This document shows, one piece after another, positions 25,731 to 35,279 of a DNA stretch of 64,000 nt. Each line of letters starts with the position of its first letter. The stretch's first letter is position 1. The translations under genes were made by a program, and so were the position numbers. Where the stretch lies: contig NZ_WIBJ01000030.1 of assembly GCF_009495755.1 (NCBI RefSeq), forward strand, positions 124,001-188,000, given 5' to 3'. A model generated the notes under the pieces. The model was given only the letters and a program-made list of their open reading frames with translations. It was not told the DNA's origin and did not search any database. Source of the DNA: Flavobacterium sp. LMO8. GTDB lineage: Bacteria > Bacteroidota > Bacteroidia > Flavobacteriales > Flavobacteriaceae.

Positions 25731-26639
25731 CTATTTGTTTTTCTTAAACTGAATGTTCATAATAACAATGGCTAAAATTATCAACACAATTCCAATCCAT
25801 TGAATTAACAAAACTTGTTCGTCCAATAAGAAATAAGCCATCATAACCGAAACCGGTAACTCAAGCGAAGAAACAATACTTCCTAATCCAATTCCGGTAT
25901 GAGGAAATCCAGCGTTTAATAACATGGGTGGAATGATGGTTCCGAATAATGCTAAAACAATTCCCCATTTGGCAAAAATTTCAAAATTGAAAGGAGTAAC
26001 TTGAGTGTATAAACTAAAGCCAAAAACGATAACCGCTCCACCTAAAAGCATATACAAACTTCTTTGAGCTGATGAAATCCCTAATGCGACTTTGTTTGCT
26101 GTAAACATAGTTGTAGTAAAAGAAGCAGCTGCTAAAATCCCCCAAAATAATCCGTTTGCCCAATCAATTGTTGGGTCATTAAAGTTGATTTTAAAGATAT
26201 TTATCGCTAAAGCTGTTCCGATTAAAACAATGATTACAGAAATTATTTTTTGGAATGAAGGTGCTTTTTTATCCAAAAACCATTCTAATAAAACACCCAT
26301 CCAAACGGTTTGCATTAATAATACAATTCCAATAGAAACCGGAATGTATTTTACCGCTAAATAATAGAAAACACTTGTCATTCCTAACGAAGTTCCTGCT
26401 AACATTAAATGCATGATGTTTTTTGGAGTAGCTTTTACAGCTGTATTTTTGTTTTTGGTTCTTTGGAATAAATTGATAATTAAAATTCCAATTATTCCTA
26501 AAATAAATTGTGACGAAGTTACTTCGGCAGTTGTGAAATTTTCTTTGTATGCTAGTTTTACAAAAGTGGCTAACATTCCGTAACTCGTTGCTCCTAACGC
26601 TACAAGAAAAACTCCTTTTATGATATTGTTGTTTGACAT
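25731..26639 (-). CDS. EamA-family (DMT superfamily) transporter
   Basis: 302 residues and ten hydrophobic helices in two five-helix repeats, each an EamA domain. The second repeat ends with the typical PVSVMMAYFLLDEQVLLIQWIGIVLII helix pair and a short basic tail. Members export amino acids, metabolites or drugs from the cytoplasm; the substrate cannot be inferred. The gene stands alone, followed by aqpZ after about 110 bases. Confidence 0.88.
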   Translation of the reverse strand: MSNNNIIKGVFLVALGATSYGMLATFVKLAYKENFTTAEVTSSQFILGIIGILIINLFQRTKNKNTAVKATPKNIMHLMLAGTSLGMTSVFYYLAVKYIPVSIGIVLLMQTVWMGVLLEWFLDKKAPSFQKIISVIIVLIGTALAINIFKINFNDPTIDWANGLFWGILAAASFTTTMFTANKVALGISSAQRSLYMLLGGAVIVFGFSLYTQVTPFNFEIFAKWGIVLALFGTIIPPMLLNAGFPHTGIGLGSIVSSLELPVSVMMAYFLLDEQVLLIQWIGIVLIILAIVIMNIQFKKNK

Positions 26640-26670
26640 GTCCTAAATTTTTAAGGGGCGCAAATATAGG

Positions 26671-26715
26671 GAATTAGAAATTAGAATTTTGAAGTTAGAA
26701 ATTAGAAATTAAAAT
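26671..26715. repeat. Iterated TTAGAAA-word string
   Basis: GAATTAGAAATTAGAATTTT and GAAGTTAGAAATTAGAAATT follow each other. The string extends into the last codons and stop of the DUF1501 gene. Non-coding for most of its length. Confidence 0.5.
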
Positions 26716-27872
26716 AATCCATTTAGAATTTGATTTTTGATTCCAATTTTTGTGTAATCAAATTGCAGTTTTTGCTCTAAAAGTGTTGCATAGATACTTC
26801 TAAAATCGGTTTCAAAAATTAAATCACCATTGTCTAAATTAGATAAATTTGGATTTTTTCCAATGATAGTTCCTTTGTTATTTCCGCCAATGATAAATAG
26901 TGGTGCAGCTGTTCCATGATCGGTTCCATTGCCGTTGTCTTTTACCCGACGACCAAATTCTGAAAATACGACTATCGTTACATTTTGGAGCAGGTTTGCT
27001 TGTTTTAATTCGGTATAAAAGCTAAATATTGCATCATTTAATTCGGTTAGTTTATTATTGTGAATGGCTAATTGATTATCATGCGTATCATAACCATTTT
27101 GAGAAGTGTAATATACTTTTGAATTCAAATTTCCTTTTACTAAGCGAGCTATCCATTCTAAATTTTTGCCTAATTGTGTTTTCGGATAGCTGATTTCAGT
27201 TTTAGATTGTGCTAATGCTTTTTGAATTTCGTCGGCACCTTCTGTAACTGAATTTGCAATTTTTCTAACAAAATCTAATTGAGGATTTTCTGAAAGTTGT
27301 ATGTTTTCTGTTTCCGATTTTGATTTAAAACGGTTTGGATCTTTAACGGTTATAAAATTTGGTTCAACTCCTTTTAATGCTAAATTATCAATATTGTCAA
27401 GGTTTATACCTGCTGTTGGTGTGTGAGTAGCGCATTGCAAATCTAAGTAACGTCCTAACCAACCTTCATTGATGTATTGATTTGATTCAGAAGCTGTTTG
27501 CCAAATTTCTTGTGAACGAAAATGGGAACGACTTGGTTCTGGATAGCCCACATTTTGGATCACAGCTAAATGTCCGTTCTGTTGCATTGTAGCAAATCCT
27601 TTTAAAGCTGGATGAAAAGCCATGCCTTTATTTTTGTTGATTACATCATTTTTTGAAATGGCAATCTTTGGTCTTAAATCATAATACAACTCATTTTCAA
27701 AAGGAATAAAAGTGTTTAATCCGTCATTTCCGCCATTTAATTGAATAAATATTACCGAGGAATTTCCATGAATTAATTGCGATTGATTACCAAAAGCATG
27801 AAGAAACTCGGGTAGAATTAACATTCCTCCTGTAAATGTACCTGTTAGCGATAAAAAATTACGTCTGTTCAT
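26709..27872 (-). CDS. DUF1501-family exported protein
   Basis: 387 residues. The N-terminus MNRRNFLSLTGTFTGG has a twin-arginine-like NRRNFLS motif and a weak hydrophobic core, so Tat export is likely. The body has alkaline-phosphatase-like features of DUF1501: FIQLNGGNDGLNTFIP, RSHFRSQEIWQT, VFSEFGRRVKDNGNGTDHGTAAP, where Asp/His/Asn could bind metal. The function of this sulfatase-like family is not established. It follows a DUF1800 gene by ten bases on the same strand, the usual pairing. Confidence 0.88.
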   Translation of the reverse strand: MNRRNFLSLTGTFTGGMLILPEFLHAFGNQSQLIHGNSSVIFIQLNGGNDGLNTFIPFENELYYDLRPKIAISKNDVINKNKGMAFHPALKGFATMQQNGHLAVIQNVGYPEPSRSHFRSQEIWQTASESNQYINEGWLGRYLDLQCATHTPTAGINLDNIDNLALKGVEPNFITVKDPNRFKSKSETENIQLSENPQLDFVRKIANSVTEGADEIQKALAQSKTEISYPKTQLGKNLEWIARLVKGNLNSKVYYTSQNGYDTHDNQLAIHNNKLTELNDAIFSFYTELKQANLLQNVTIVVFSEFGRRVKDNGNGTDHGTAAPLFIIGGNNKGTIIGKNPNLSNLDNGDLIFETDFRSIYATLLEQKLQFDYTKIGIKNQILNGLF

Positions 27873-27882
27873 GGCAATTGGT

Positions 27883-29280
27883 TTAAATTAATTGAAATTC
27901 TGGTAATCTGGTAATAAAATTGAATAATCGAATTACTGCTTGTTGTGCATTTTCGGCTTCGGCATCAAAATCATATTTTAAAATGGTTTCCATGTCTTTT
28001 TGCGAAATTTCATCTACTTGAAACACATACGCATCACTTAATTCCTTGATAATTTGTTTGTTCGATGCCTTCGGATTAAAGTTGATTTTTATATCGATTT
28101 TTTCTAATGAAATTTTTGGTTCTTCTCCTTCAATTGTGCTATTATTGAACGCTTTTTTGTTAATATTTCTACCATTACAAAGTAAGTCTGATGCGTTATT
28201 GCGTTGTAAATACAATTGTGCGGTTAGCCAGTTGTTTCCACCTTCCCAACCTTTTACATTTGGCTGATTAAATAAATCCATACCTTGTTGTTTTAAGAAA
28301 AAAACAATGATTGCTGCATCCATTTCTTTAATTTGCAAGGCTTCGGTAAGTTGTAAGATATATTCTAATGGATTTTTTATTTTACTTCCAGCAGTATTTT
28401 TCTCATATTCTTCGGTGAAAATTTTTAAAAGTAAAGCCTCAATTTCAAAATCTACGGTTCTCAAATAATCACCATAATATTTTACCAGTTCTTCTTTTGG
28501 ATTATCATAAATAAACCATTTTAAAATTTTTCGAGTAATGAGATAAGGAATATTTGGTTGTTCAAAAATGATATCTACTAAATCATCAGCTTTAAAATTT
28601 CCAGTTTTTCCTAAATAAGTAATGGTGTCGTTGTCTTCAAAAATAGCTCTGTATTTGGCTTCATTTTCCCCTAAACCTAATCCTGCCAATGCTTTTGCGC
28701 CATTTTTTATGTCAGATTCGGTGTAATTTCCAATGCCTAAAGTAAATAATTCTAACAATTCTCTGCTTAGGTTTTCGTTAATCTTACCTTTTCGGTTATC
28801 GGTATTATCTAAATAACGCACCATGGCATTCGTCTGAATCATTATTTTAGTTAATTGTCTAAAATTACTAAAAGCATTTTCTCTTAATAAGTAATTATTT
28901 TGATAAATCCACCAGTTTACTTTTACCTTTTGTGAAGTAGCTACAAAATGATTGTGCCAAAATAACACCATTTTTTCTCGCAATGGAAATTCTTGTTTTC
29001 TAATTTCATTAATCCACCATTTTCTTAATTCAATACTGTTTTTGATTTGATTTTTTAGGGCTTTTTTGCCTTCTTCAGAAGTAGTGTTTTTTACTTTTTC
29101 TCTAAAATCTTTGAGTTCGCTTAAAGTTTTTGGATCTTCTGTTAAACAAACGGGCATTTTATTTTCAAATGGAGCATGAAATGATTCTTTTAGAAATTTT
29201 TCAATTCCAATACTATTTATTTTCTGGCTTTGTTTTCCCGAAAATCCTAACCGAAGTGACCAAAGATTTGACTGATTCAT
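27883..29280 (-). CDS. DUF1800-family protein
   Basis: 465 residues without a clear signal peptide. The family motifs are visible: REKMVLFWHNHFVATSQKV near residue 100, then DNRKGKINENLSRELLELFTLGIGNYTESDIKNGAKALAG, and a C-terminal VRLFNFITRLPEFQL. DUF1800 proteins are almost always encoded directly before DUF1501 proteins and probably act with them on an unknown secreted or cell-surface substrate. It starts the two-gene operon. Confidence 0.88.
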   Translation of the reverse strand: MNQSNLWSLRLGFSGKQSQKINSIGIEKFLKESFHAPFENKMPVCLTEDPKTLSELKDFREKVKNTTSEEGKKALKNQIKNSIELRKWWINEIRKQEFPLREKMVLFWHNHFVATSQKVKVNWWIYQNNYLLRENAFSNFRQLTKIMIQTNAMVRYLDNTDNRKGKINENLSRELLELFTLGIGNYTESDIKNGAKALAGLGLGENEAKYRAIFEDNDTITYLGKTGNFKADDLVDIIFEQPNIPYLITRKILKWFIYDNPKEELVKYYGDYLRTVDFEIEALLLKIFTEEYEKNTAGSKIKNPLEYILQLTEALQIKEMDAAIIVFFLKQQGMDLFNQPNVKGWEGGNNWLTAQLYLQRNNASDLLCNGRNINKKAFNNSTIEGEEPKISLEKIDIKINFNPKASNKQIIKELSDAYVFQVDEISQKDMETILKYDFDAEAENAQQAVIRLFNFITRLPEFQLI

Positions 29281-29383
29281 GATGTATGGTATTGCATTTA
29301 AAATTTAGACTTTATTTAACACAAAAGGTTTAAATAAAAAATAAAAAAATGAGTTTAATCTGTATGTAAATACTTTTAAATAT

Positions 29384-29980
29384 ATGAAAAACTTTCTGTT
29401 CTTACTTGTGCTTTCTTTTTTATGTTGCAATAATGCAGAAAATACATCGAAAGTGCCAAAAGATTATTTTAAAATTCACTCAGAAGCATTTGAGTTTTGT
29501 AAGAAAGAAAAGTTCAATGAAGAATATTATTTTTTGGTTGATTTAAGTATTCATTCGGGTAAAAACCGCTTTTTTATTTGTGATTTTGAAACCAATAAAG
29601 TAATCGATAAAAACTTGGTTACACACGGAAGTTGCGATCAGTTTGAAGAAAATTCAGATAAGTGGAAAAAAGTAAAATTCGATAATAGAGTAGATAGTCA
29701 TTGTTCCATGAAAGGAAAATACAAAATTGGCAATCGCGACTATAGTTCGTGGGGAATAAACGTGAAATATTGGTTACATGGATTAGAATCAACTAATAAA
29801 AACGCTGAAAAAAGAGTAGTAGTTTTACATTCGTGGAGTGCTGTTAAAAATAAAGAAGTCTATCCAAAATATTCGCCTTTGAGTTGGGGTTGTCCAGCAG
29901 TTTCTAATGAATTTATGAAAAAAATAGACAGTCGCTTGCAAAAATCTGAAAAGCCAGTTTTGTTATGGATTGTAGAATAA
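29384..29980 (+). CDS. L,D-transpeptidase-like lipoprotein (YkuD-related catalytic domain)
   Basis: 198 residues. The N-terminus is a short lipoprotein signal ending FLCC. The catalytic motif SPLSWGCPAVSNEF holds the nucleophilic Cys in the usual S-x-G-C context, with a conserved His upstream in VVLHSWSAV. KFFIC and LVTHGSC fit the murein L,D-transpeptidase-catalytic family found in Bacteroidetes. It would act on peptidoglycan in the periplasm as transpeptidase or carboxypeptidase; which one is open. It is followed after about 60 bases by a receptor-like gene. Confidence 0.85.
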   Translation: MKNFLFLLVLSFLCCNNAENTSKVPKDYFKIHSEAFEFCKKEKFNEEYYFLVDLSIHSGKNRFFICDFETNKVIDKNLVTHGSCDQFEENSDKWKKVKFDNRVDSHCSMKGKYKIGNRDYSSWGINVKYWLHGLESTNKNAEKRVVVLHSWSAVKNKEVYPKYSPLSWGCPAVSNEFMKKIDSRLQKSEKPVLLWIVE

Positions 29981-30038
29981 ATGAATTTGTTTGTAACAAA
30001 ACAAGAAAAAACCTACTAATTGAAATTATATTAGTACA

Positions 30039-32138
30039 ATGAAAAAAATTTTAATTTGCCTTTCAGTTTTCGCCTTTCAATTTTCAATTGCACAAGAAGA
30101 AACATTAAAAGATAGTATAAAAACCACCGAATTAAATGAGGTAGTTTTAGTGAAAAAGAAAAAAGCTATTGAACAAAAAGCTGACAGAACTATATTTGAT
30201 TTTTCAGAACAAAGTCATTTGAATTCGGGTTCTGTGATGGAAGGATTAAAAAAGTTACCTGGATTAATCGTTTCTGATGTAGCTGGAATGATGTATCAAG
30301 GAAAACAATTAGAGGTATTTATGGATGCTAGGCCATTGAATATTTATTCTAACGAATTAACTTCCTATTTAGAAAGTCTTCCTGCAAATTCTATAGAAAA
30401 AGTAGAAATTATTACGCAACCTGGAGCCGAATTTCCAGCAACTTCTGGTGGTGCAATTATAAATATTGTAACTTCAAAAAACGCTAAAAAATATCTTTCG
30501 GCAACGTATTCAAACGGATATAGTTATACAAAATATGATAAATCACGTCATCGATTTAACAATAGTTTATTGGTAAATGCTAAAAATAAATGGTTTGGTT
30601 GGCAGGTTCAATTAGGGCAAAACTTCAACCAAGGTTATCAACGAACCAATTTTCAAAATGAAACCACAGTACTTTCTAAAAATACGACCGACAGAGAAAA
30701 TCGTTTTTACTTTTTTAAAACCGGTTTAAAGTTCGATTTAAAAAAAGATAGATTTTTGGTCAATTACGATTTCACCACTTCAAATAATAATGCTTTAATT
30801 GATGCAAGTGGTTTTGGATTTGCAACAAGTGATAAGAGTAAAAATAAACTCAACAGAAACGATGTTGCCTTGAATTATCAAAAGCGATTTGATGATGCAA
30901 CTAAAAAATTAGACTTTAGATTTAATGTTAATTCGGTTAATAATAATTTCGATTTGAATAATAGAATTTCTGGAAATTCCGTTTTAGATAATGGCTACGA
31001 TCAGTTGTTTTATCAATTTAAAACCGATTATTCGCAAGAATTTTCATTTTTAGATAAAACTAAATTTTCAACTGGAGTTTTAGCTGATAAATTAGAATTT
31101 GAAGCACAAAATTCTGGTTTAACCAATTTAGATTATCAACGAACCACTTTAGCCGCTTACACTGAATTTCAATCTTCTTACAAAAATTTTGATTTTATTT
31201 TGGGTGGAAGATTAGAGTCCTATTCTATTAAAGGAAATACAGATACTGATGAATTAATACCTTTTAATCAAACTCGATTTTTTCCTAATGCAAGTCTTCA
31301 ATACAATATAATTCCACAAGTTTTTGTGAATGCGAATTATAATAAAAAGATTAGTTTACCCAATACATCTGCTTTAAATCCGAACAATACCAATTATCAA
31401 AATCCAAATGTTTCCTTTTTTGGAAACCCCAATTTAGAACCTACCATTTTTGATAATTACGAAGTTAAAATAAGCGCTTTTGAATATTTTTTTGTGAGTT
31501 ATTCTCGTAGCGATGCGAATAATCAGGTAATGAACAGGATAATTACTGATGGTGATGGTGCTGCAAGTATTTCAGAAAATATTCCGCAAATAACCATTCA
31601 TAATTTTAATTTTGGCTTGCCAGTTCCATATATGTTGTTTACCAAAGGTTTAAAAGAAACCTTGAAATTTGATTTTAATCCAGATGAGATTAATTTTTTA
31701 TACTTGTACGTTGGACATCAAAAGCACATTTTACCTGATGTTAGCGGAAAAGGTTTGTGGTTTTTTAATGCTATGTCGCAAATTGTTTTACCAAGTAAAA
31801 TTAAGTTTACAGCAAATTATAACACTTCAACAACAGGTGGAAATTATTTCTATTATGAAAATCGAGTTCCGTTTAGCCAACAATTTGATGTTACATTTGC
31901 TAAGAAATTCTTAGATAATAATTTATCGGTTTCGGTTTATTGTAACGATATTTTTAATACCAATAAACAAGGATTTAACGCCTTAGGAACAAATTTAGTT
32001 TACGAAAGTAGAAATGATTCAAGACGAGTAGGAATTACATTAAATTATAAAATTCCGACTAAAAATAAATTAGCAAAAGAAGAAGGTAATATCTTGAATA
32101 ATGATAAAAAAGAAGATCAGCCAGTTATTGGGAATTAA
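30039..32138 (+). CDS. Outer-membrane beta-barrel receptor (TonB-dependent-like, OMP_b-brl type)
   Basis: 699 residues. A signal peptide ending QFSIAQ is followed directly by a plug-like domain (about 50-150) with GSVMEGLKKLPGLIVSD, FMDARPLNI and NSIEKVEIITQPGAEFPATSGGAIINIVTSK. The rest is a barrel of long strands ending with NYKIPTKNKLAKEE and a polar tail. It lacks the N-terminal carboxypeptidase-regulatory domain that the 45719-48133 receptor has, and the extreme C-terminus does not end in the barrel strand. The substrate is unknown. It ends in a perfect bidirectional terminator. Confidence 0.85.
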   Translation: MKKILICLSVFAFQFSIAQEETLKDSIKTTELNEVVLVKKKKAIEQKADRTIFDFSEQSHLNSGSVMEGLKKLPGLIVSDVAGMMYQGKQLEVFMDARPLNIYSNELTSYLESLPANSIEKVEIITQPGAEFPATSGGAIINIVTSKNAKKYLSATYSNGYSYTKYDKSRHRFNNSLLVNAKNKWFGWQVQLGQNFNQGYQRTNFQNETTVLSKNTTDRENRFYFFKTGLKFDLKKDRFLVNYDFTTSNNNALIDASGFGFATSDKSKNKLNRNDVALNYQKRFDDATKKLDFRFNVNSVNNNFDLNNRISGNSVLDNGYDQLFYQFKTDYSQEFSFLDKTKFSTGVLADKLEFEAQNSGLTNLDYQRTTLAAYTEFQSSYKNFDFILGGRLESYSIKGNTDTDELIPFNQTRFFPNASLQYNIIPQVFVNANYNKKISLPNTSALNPNNTNYQNPNVSFFGNPNLEPTIFDNYEVKISAFEYFFVSYSRSDANNQVMNRIITDGDGAASISENIPQITIHNFNFGLPVPYMLFTKGLKETLKFDFNPDEINFLYLYVGHQKHILPDVSGKGLWFFNAMSQIVLPSKIKFTANYNTSTTGGNYFYYENRVPFSQQFDVTFAKKFLDNNLSVSVYCNDIFNTNKQGFNALGTNLVYESRNDSRRVGITLNYKIPTKNKLAKEEGNILNNDKKEDQPVIGN

Positions 32139-32167
32139 TTTGAAATTATCATAAGACATTTAATAAA

Positions 32168-32200
32168 AAATCTCGTTTAAAATTACTTTAAACGAGATTT
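32168..32200. terminator. Bidirectional terminator
   Basis: A perfect 14-base stem, AAATCTCGTTTAAA (32168-32181) with TTTAAACGAGATTT (32187-32200) and loop ATTAC, separates two convergent genes. Confidence 0.88.
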
Positions 32201-32226
32201 TATCCGAACTAAAAATTAACTAACCT

Positions 32227-33045
32227 TTATCGTCTTCCACCACGACGTTTTGTTTTTACAACTGTGGTTTTTCCTCTTTTGTTTTTGTGAATTACTGTAG
32301 TTCCTCTTCTATTATGAACTACAACAGTCGATTTGCTTCTTCTTGGTGCATATATTTTTCGTGCAACAATAACTCTGTGTGTAGTTGTTTTGTGAAAATA
32401 TACTCTATGATGCGCACATCTTCCGTTAAAAATGGAGTATCGATAAGGTTTCCAAGGTTTCCACCATCTTGGATAAAATCCCCAACGATGAGGAGAAACC
32501 CAAACCACATATCCTGGCGCATACAAGAAACGAACGCTTGGCCAAAACCAAACATTTACTACTACACCAGCTGTAGTAATTTCTGGAACATTTGGTCCTC
32601 CTTTTGATTTTTCGATTTTTTCTTCGATTTCAAAAGGTTCAACAATGGTATTTTCTGCATATAATTCTAAATCACCTTCAATTTGCAGTATTGCCGATTC
32701 ATTTCCTGTTTTTTCTATTCCAATTGTGGCTATGTCCTGTTTTTCTGTTTCACTTAAATACGTGCTTAAAACAATTACATGTGTATTATTCTCTTGAATA
32801 TCTTGCACCACAATGTAATCAATTTCACCATCATTGTTTAAATCAAGATTGTTCACATTGTTTTTTTCTTCATTGATTAATTTTTCAAATTCTTCTAATG
32901 AGTTTGCTTGCTTAAATAAGGCTAAAGCACCTTCTAAACTGAAATTTTCACCTGTGTATTCTGGTATATCATTTTTGTCATTATCTTGAGCAAAGCTTGT
33001 TGTAATTCCTAAAAATAACAACAATAGAAAGGATAATCTTTTCAT
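32227..33045 (-). CDS. Exported EF-hand-like protein with a strongly basic, aromatic tail
   Basis: 272 residues. The signal peptide ends TTSFAQ. One EF-hand-like loop, DLNNDGEIDYI, lies in the N-terminal third, so Ca2+ binding is possible. From about residue 170 the sequence becomes rich in Trp, Tyr, Pro, Arg, Lys and His (YPRWWKPWKPYRY), and it ends in three similar units, TVVVHNRRG, TTVIHKNKRG and TTVVKTKRRGG. That tail could bind anionic polymers at the envelope. I do not recognise a named family. It is adjacent to a lipoprotein gene on the same strand, three bases apart. Confidence 0.75.
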   Translation of the reverse strand: MKRLSFLLLLFLGITTSFAQDNDKNDIPEYTGENFSLEGALALFKQANSLEEFEKLINEEKNNVNNLDLNNDGEIDYIVVQDIQENNTHVIVLSTYLSETEKQDIATIGIEKTGNESAILQIEGDLELYAENTIVEPFEIEEKIEKSKGGPNVPEITTAGVVVNVWFWPSVRFLYAPGYVVWVSPHRWGFYPRWWKPWKPYRYSIFNGRCAHHRVYFHKTTTHRVIVARKIYAPRRSKSTVVVHNRRGTTVIHKNKRGKTTVVKTKRRGGRR

Positions 33046-33047
33046 GA

Positions 33048-33878
33048 TTAATATAGTGTTACATTGTAAACAGTTCCGTTTGAATGTGTATAAGTTGCTA
33101 AGTTGTCACAGGTATTATTCCCATAGTCTAAAATTCCATCCAAAACACTACCTTGTAAGTCTAATTGTCCTTGCGAAATATGACTACAAGCATATTTTTT
33201 AATTAAAGTCTCAACTACAGTTACACTTAATGAAGAACCACCTACTCTCGTAATTGTGTGATTTCCCGAGGTAATTTCGTATATATTATCGGCTAATATT
33301 AATGTGCTAACTCCTGCCGTTTGTTTTACAGTTCTAGTACCATTATGGTTAAAAACAATTCCTTGTAAATTTGTAATTTTTCCGTTCGTTATAGTTCTTG
33401 TCCACTGTGGAATATCTGGATTTGTAGTTGTGTTTTCATAAACTACCGTTCCTTCAACTTTTCTGCCATTTACATAATAATTATTTCCTCTTTCAATGGT
33501 CATAATACTTCCATTATTCATCACATAATCAGTAATAGTGATGGTAATAATTCCAGAACGAGTTAAGCCATTATAAGTGCAACCTGTTCCAAAATCAACT
33601 GTAAATACTTTCGGAAATACACCAGGAGTAGAGTTGTTAACACTCACAGAGGCACATGGAGCAACAGCGTTTGTTTGATTAGAACTTCTTTCAGAATAAC
33701 TTGAATTGTCGCTTGAAACATCAATTCCAGAATTAAAATCTAATTCATTTGTTAAATCAATATCCGCCGAAGCGTTAACTAATTCTTTATCAACAGAAAA
33801 ATCTTCTTCTTTATTACAAGAAGTAAAATTTAAAGCTAATAATAACAATCCAGCAGTGTAAATTTTAAATTTTTTCAT
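33048..33878 (-). CDS. Putative lipoprotein, unknown function
   Basis: 276 residues from the ATG at 33878 (MKKFKIYTAGLLLLALNFTSCNKEED). An upstream in-frame start at 33914 would place charged residues ahead of the signal peptide and is rejected. The lipidated Cys is in the FTSC box. The mature part is Ser/Thr/Asn-rich with repeated beta strands and a Cys in APCASVSV. No family is recognised. It lies directly before the EF-hand-like gene in the same direction, so the two are probably cotranscribed. Confidence 0.75.
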   Translation of the reverse strand: MKKFKIYTAGLLLLALNFTSCNKEEDFSVDKELVNASADIDLTNELDFNSGIDVSSDNSSYSERSSNQTNAVAPCASVSVNNSTPGVFPKVFTVDFGTGCTYNGLTRSGIITITITDYVMNNGSIMTIERGNNYYVNGRKVEGTVVYENTTTNPDIPQWTRTITNGKITNLQGIVFNHNGTRTVKQTAGVSTLILADNIYEITSGNHTITRVGGSSLSVTVVETLIKKYACSHISQGQLDLQGSVLDGILDYGNNTCDNLATYTHSNGTVYNVTLY

Positions 33879-33949
33879 AATTATAATTTTTTTGAGGTTA
33901 TAATAATTAGACATCGTTCTTCTAAAAAGGTTTAATAAAAAGTTAAAAT

Positions 33950-34348
33950 TTATTCAATATCTTCCGATAAATCTTTCAAGTGAACTCTCAATGCATAAAC
34001 AGAAATACTAATTTCCCAAAACGAAATTCCCAAAGAAATTAGTAAGCAAAGCAAGCTAGCACCGAAAAAATACATCCCAATAGTTTCTTGACCAATATAT
34101 AAAACTAACATAGCAAAAACCGATAGAAACAAACACATTACTCCAAAAAGTTGCATGTAACGTATTAATGTTAAACGTAAATTTAAATTTTTTATTTCTA
34201 TTAAGATACTTTTGTTGTGATTATCGTCATAGTTTTTCTTTAAGCTTCTTACTATTTGAGCAATCGTTAAAAATCGATTAGTATAAGCTAAAAGTATTAG
34301 AGATGTAGCCGAGAACAATAATGCTGGAGTTTCTAATGAAAGAGTCAT
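33950..34348 (-). CDS. DUF2721 family membrane protein
   Basis: 132 residues with three hydrophobic helices: an N-terminal one (ALLFSATSLILLAYTNRF) and a pair in the second half (LFGVMCLFLSVFAMLVLYIG, FFGASLLCLLISLGISFWEISISVYAL). Between them a cytoplasmic basic stretch (LKKNYDDNHNKS, NLRLTLIRYMQL) is seen. The layout matches DUF2721, function unknown. It lies five bases before a PD40 protein gene in the same direction, likely one operon. Confidence 0.8.
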   Translation of the reverse strand: MTLSLETPALLFSATSLILLAYTNRFLTIAQIVRSLKKNYDDNHNKSILIEIKNLNLRLTLIRYMQLFGVMCLFLSVFAMLVLYIGQETIGMYFFGASLLCLLISLGISFWEISISVYALRVHLKDLSEDIE

Positions 34349-34352
34349 GATT

Positions 34353-35279
34353 TTATAATTTTATATTGGTTTTGTAAATTCTACTCAAACCATTTTCATA
34401 TTTTGTAATTTCGGTTTCAAATTCGGCTAACGATTTAAACTCTTTTTCAGAAGGTTCAATACGCTTACTTGTAAAGTATAAAGTTTGTGTAGTTGCATCG
34501 TAAAACGGACAATAATCCATTTGCTTGGAATTTATTTTTGCTCCTAAGTTCTTAGGTTCATCCCAATTTCCTTTGTTGTTCTTGTAACTGATATATAAAT
34601 CGCCACTTCCTAAACCATCGGGTCTTCCGTAACAAGTATAAATAATGAATTCCTCATTCGGACTTACAAAGGCGTTAAATTCGTATCCTGTTGAATTGAT
34701 GTTCATGCCTAAATTTTCAGGTTCGGTATATTGTTTTCCGTCCCACTTGCATACTAAAATATCGTCTTTTCCAAGTGTTTTTATCGCATCTGAAGTAAAA
34801 TATAAATTCCCGTTTAAGGTAACACAAGGATAGAATTCATCATTAATTGAATTTACTGGAGCACCAACGTTAATAGGTTTCGACCATTCGCTTTTGAGGT
34901 CTTTTCGTTCTACATACCAAATGTCGTAATCTTTTGCTTTTGTTGTCTTATCGTCAATAGGTCGGTTTGAAGCGAAATACAAACGTAAACCATCTTGCGT
35001 TAAAAAGGGTTCGAGGTTTCTATAGTTTCCAGAAAACGAAGTCATTTGTGGTTCTTGCCATTTGTTTTTATGTTTCTTAGTAACGGCAATTACCGCTCGG
35101 TCTTCCGTTGGACTTTGAATTGAAAAATAAATTTCATCCTGATTTTTTGAAATTGTAAAATCGCGAACGTTTTGATATTTTGTTAAAAATTCACATGCCG
35201 GTATTGGTTTTGTATGTTCTTGCGAAAAACCATAAATTCCCAAAAACAGAAAGGAAATAAGTTGTAAAAGTACTTTCAT
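34353..35279 (-). CDS. Exported PD40/TolB-like beta-propeller protein
   Basis: 308 residues. The signal peptide ends GIYGFSQ. The body is a run of PD40-type blades: FLTQDGLRLYFASNRP, DYDIWYVERK, NGNLYFTSDA, GLGSGDLYISYK, TLYFTSKR. These beta-propeller repeats resemble TolB and OmpA-associated PD40 proteins and may bind peptides or surface partners. It is not part of a Tol-Pal set here. The start codon overlaps the stop of the SRPBCC gene by one base, so the two are translationally coupled. Confidence 0.82.
   Translation of the reverse strand: MKVLLQLISFLFLGIYGFSQEHTKPIPACEFLTKYQNVRDFTISKNQDEIYFSIQSPTEDRAVIAVTKKHKNKWQEPQMTSFSGNYRNLEPFLTQDGLRLYFASNRPIDDKTTKAKDYDIWYVERKDLKSEWSKPINVGAPVNSINDEFYPCVTLNGNLYFTSDAIKTLGKDDILVCKWDGKQYTEPENLGMNINSTGYEFNAFVSPNEEFIIYTCYGRPDGLGSGDLYISYKNNKGNWDEPKNLGAKINSKQMDYCPFYDATTQTLYFTSKRIEPSEKEFKSLAEFETEITKYENGLSRIYKTNIKL

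Noticed and set aside
30000..30020. TGTAAC half-sites elsewhere (near 29990, 23728 and 40515) as members of the dyad regulon
   Set aside because: Only one half-site is present and none sits at the standard distance from a -7 box.
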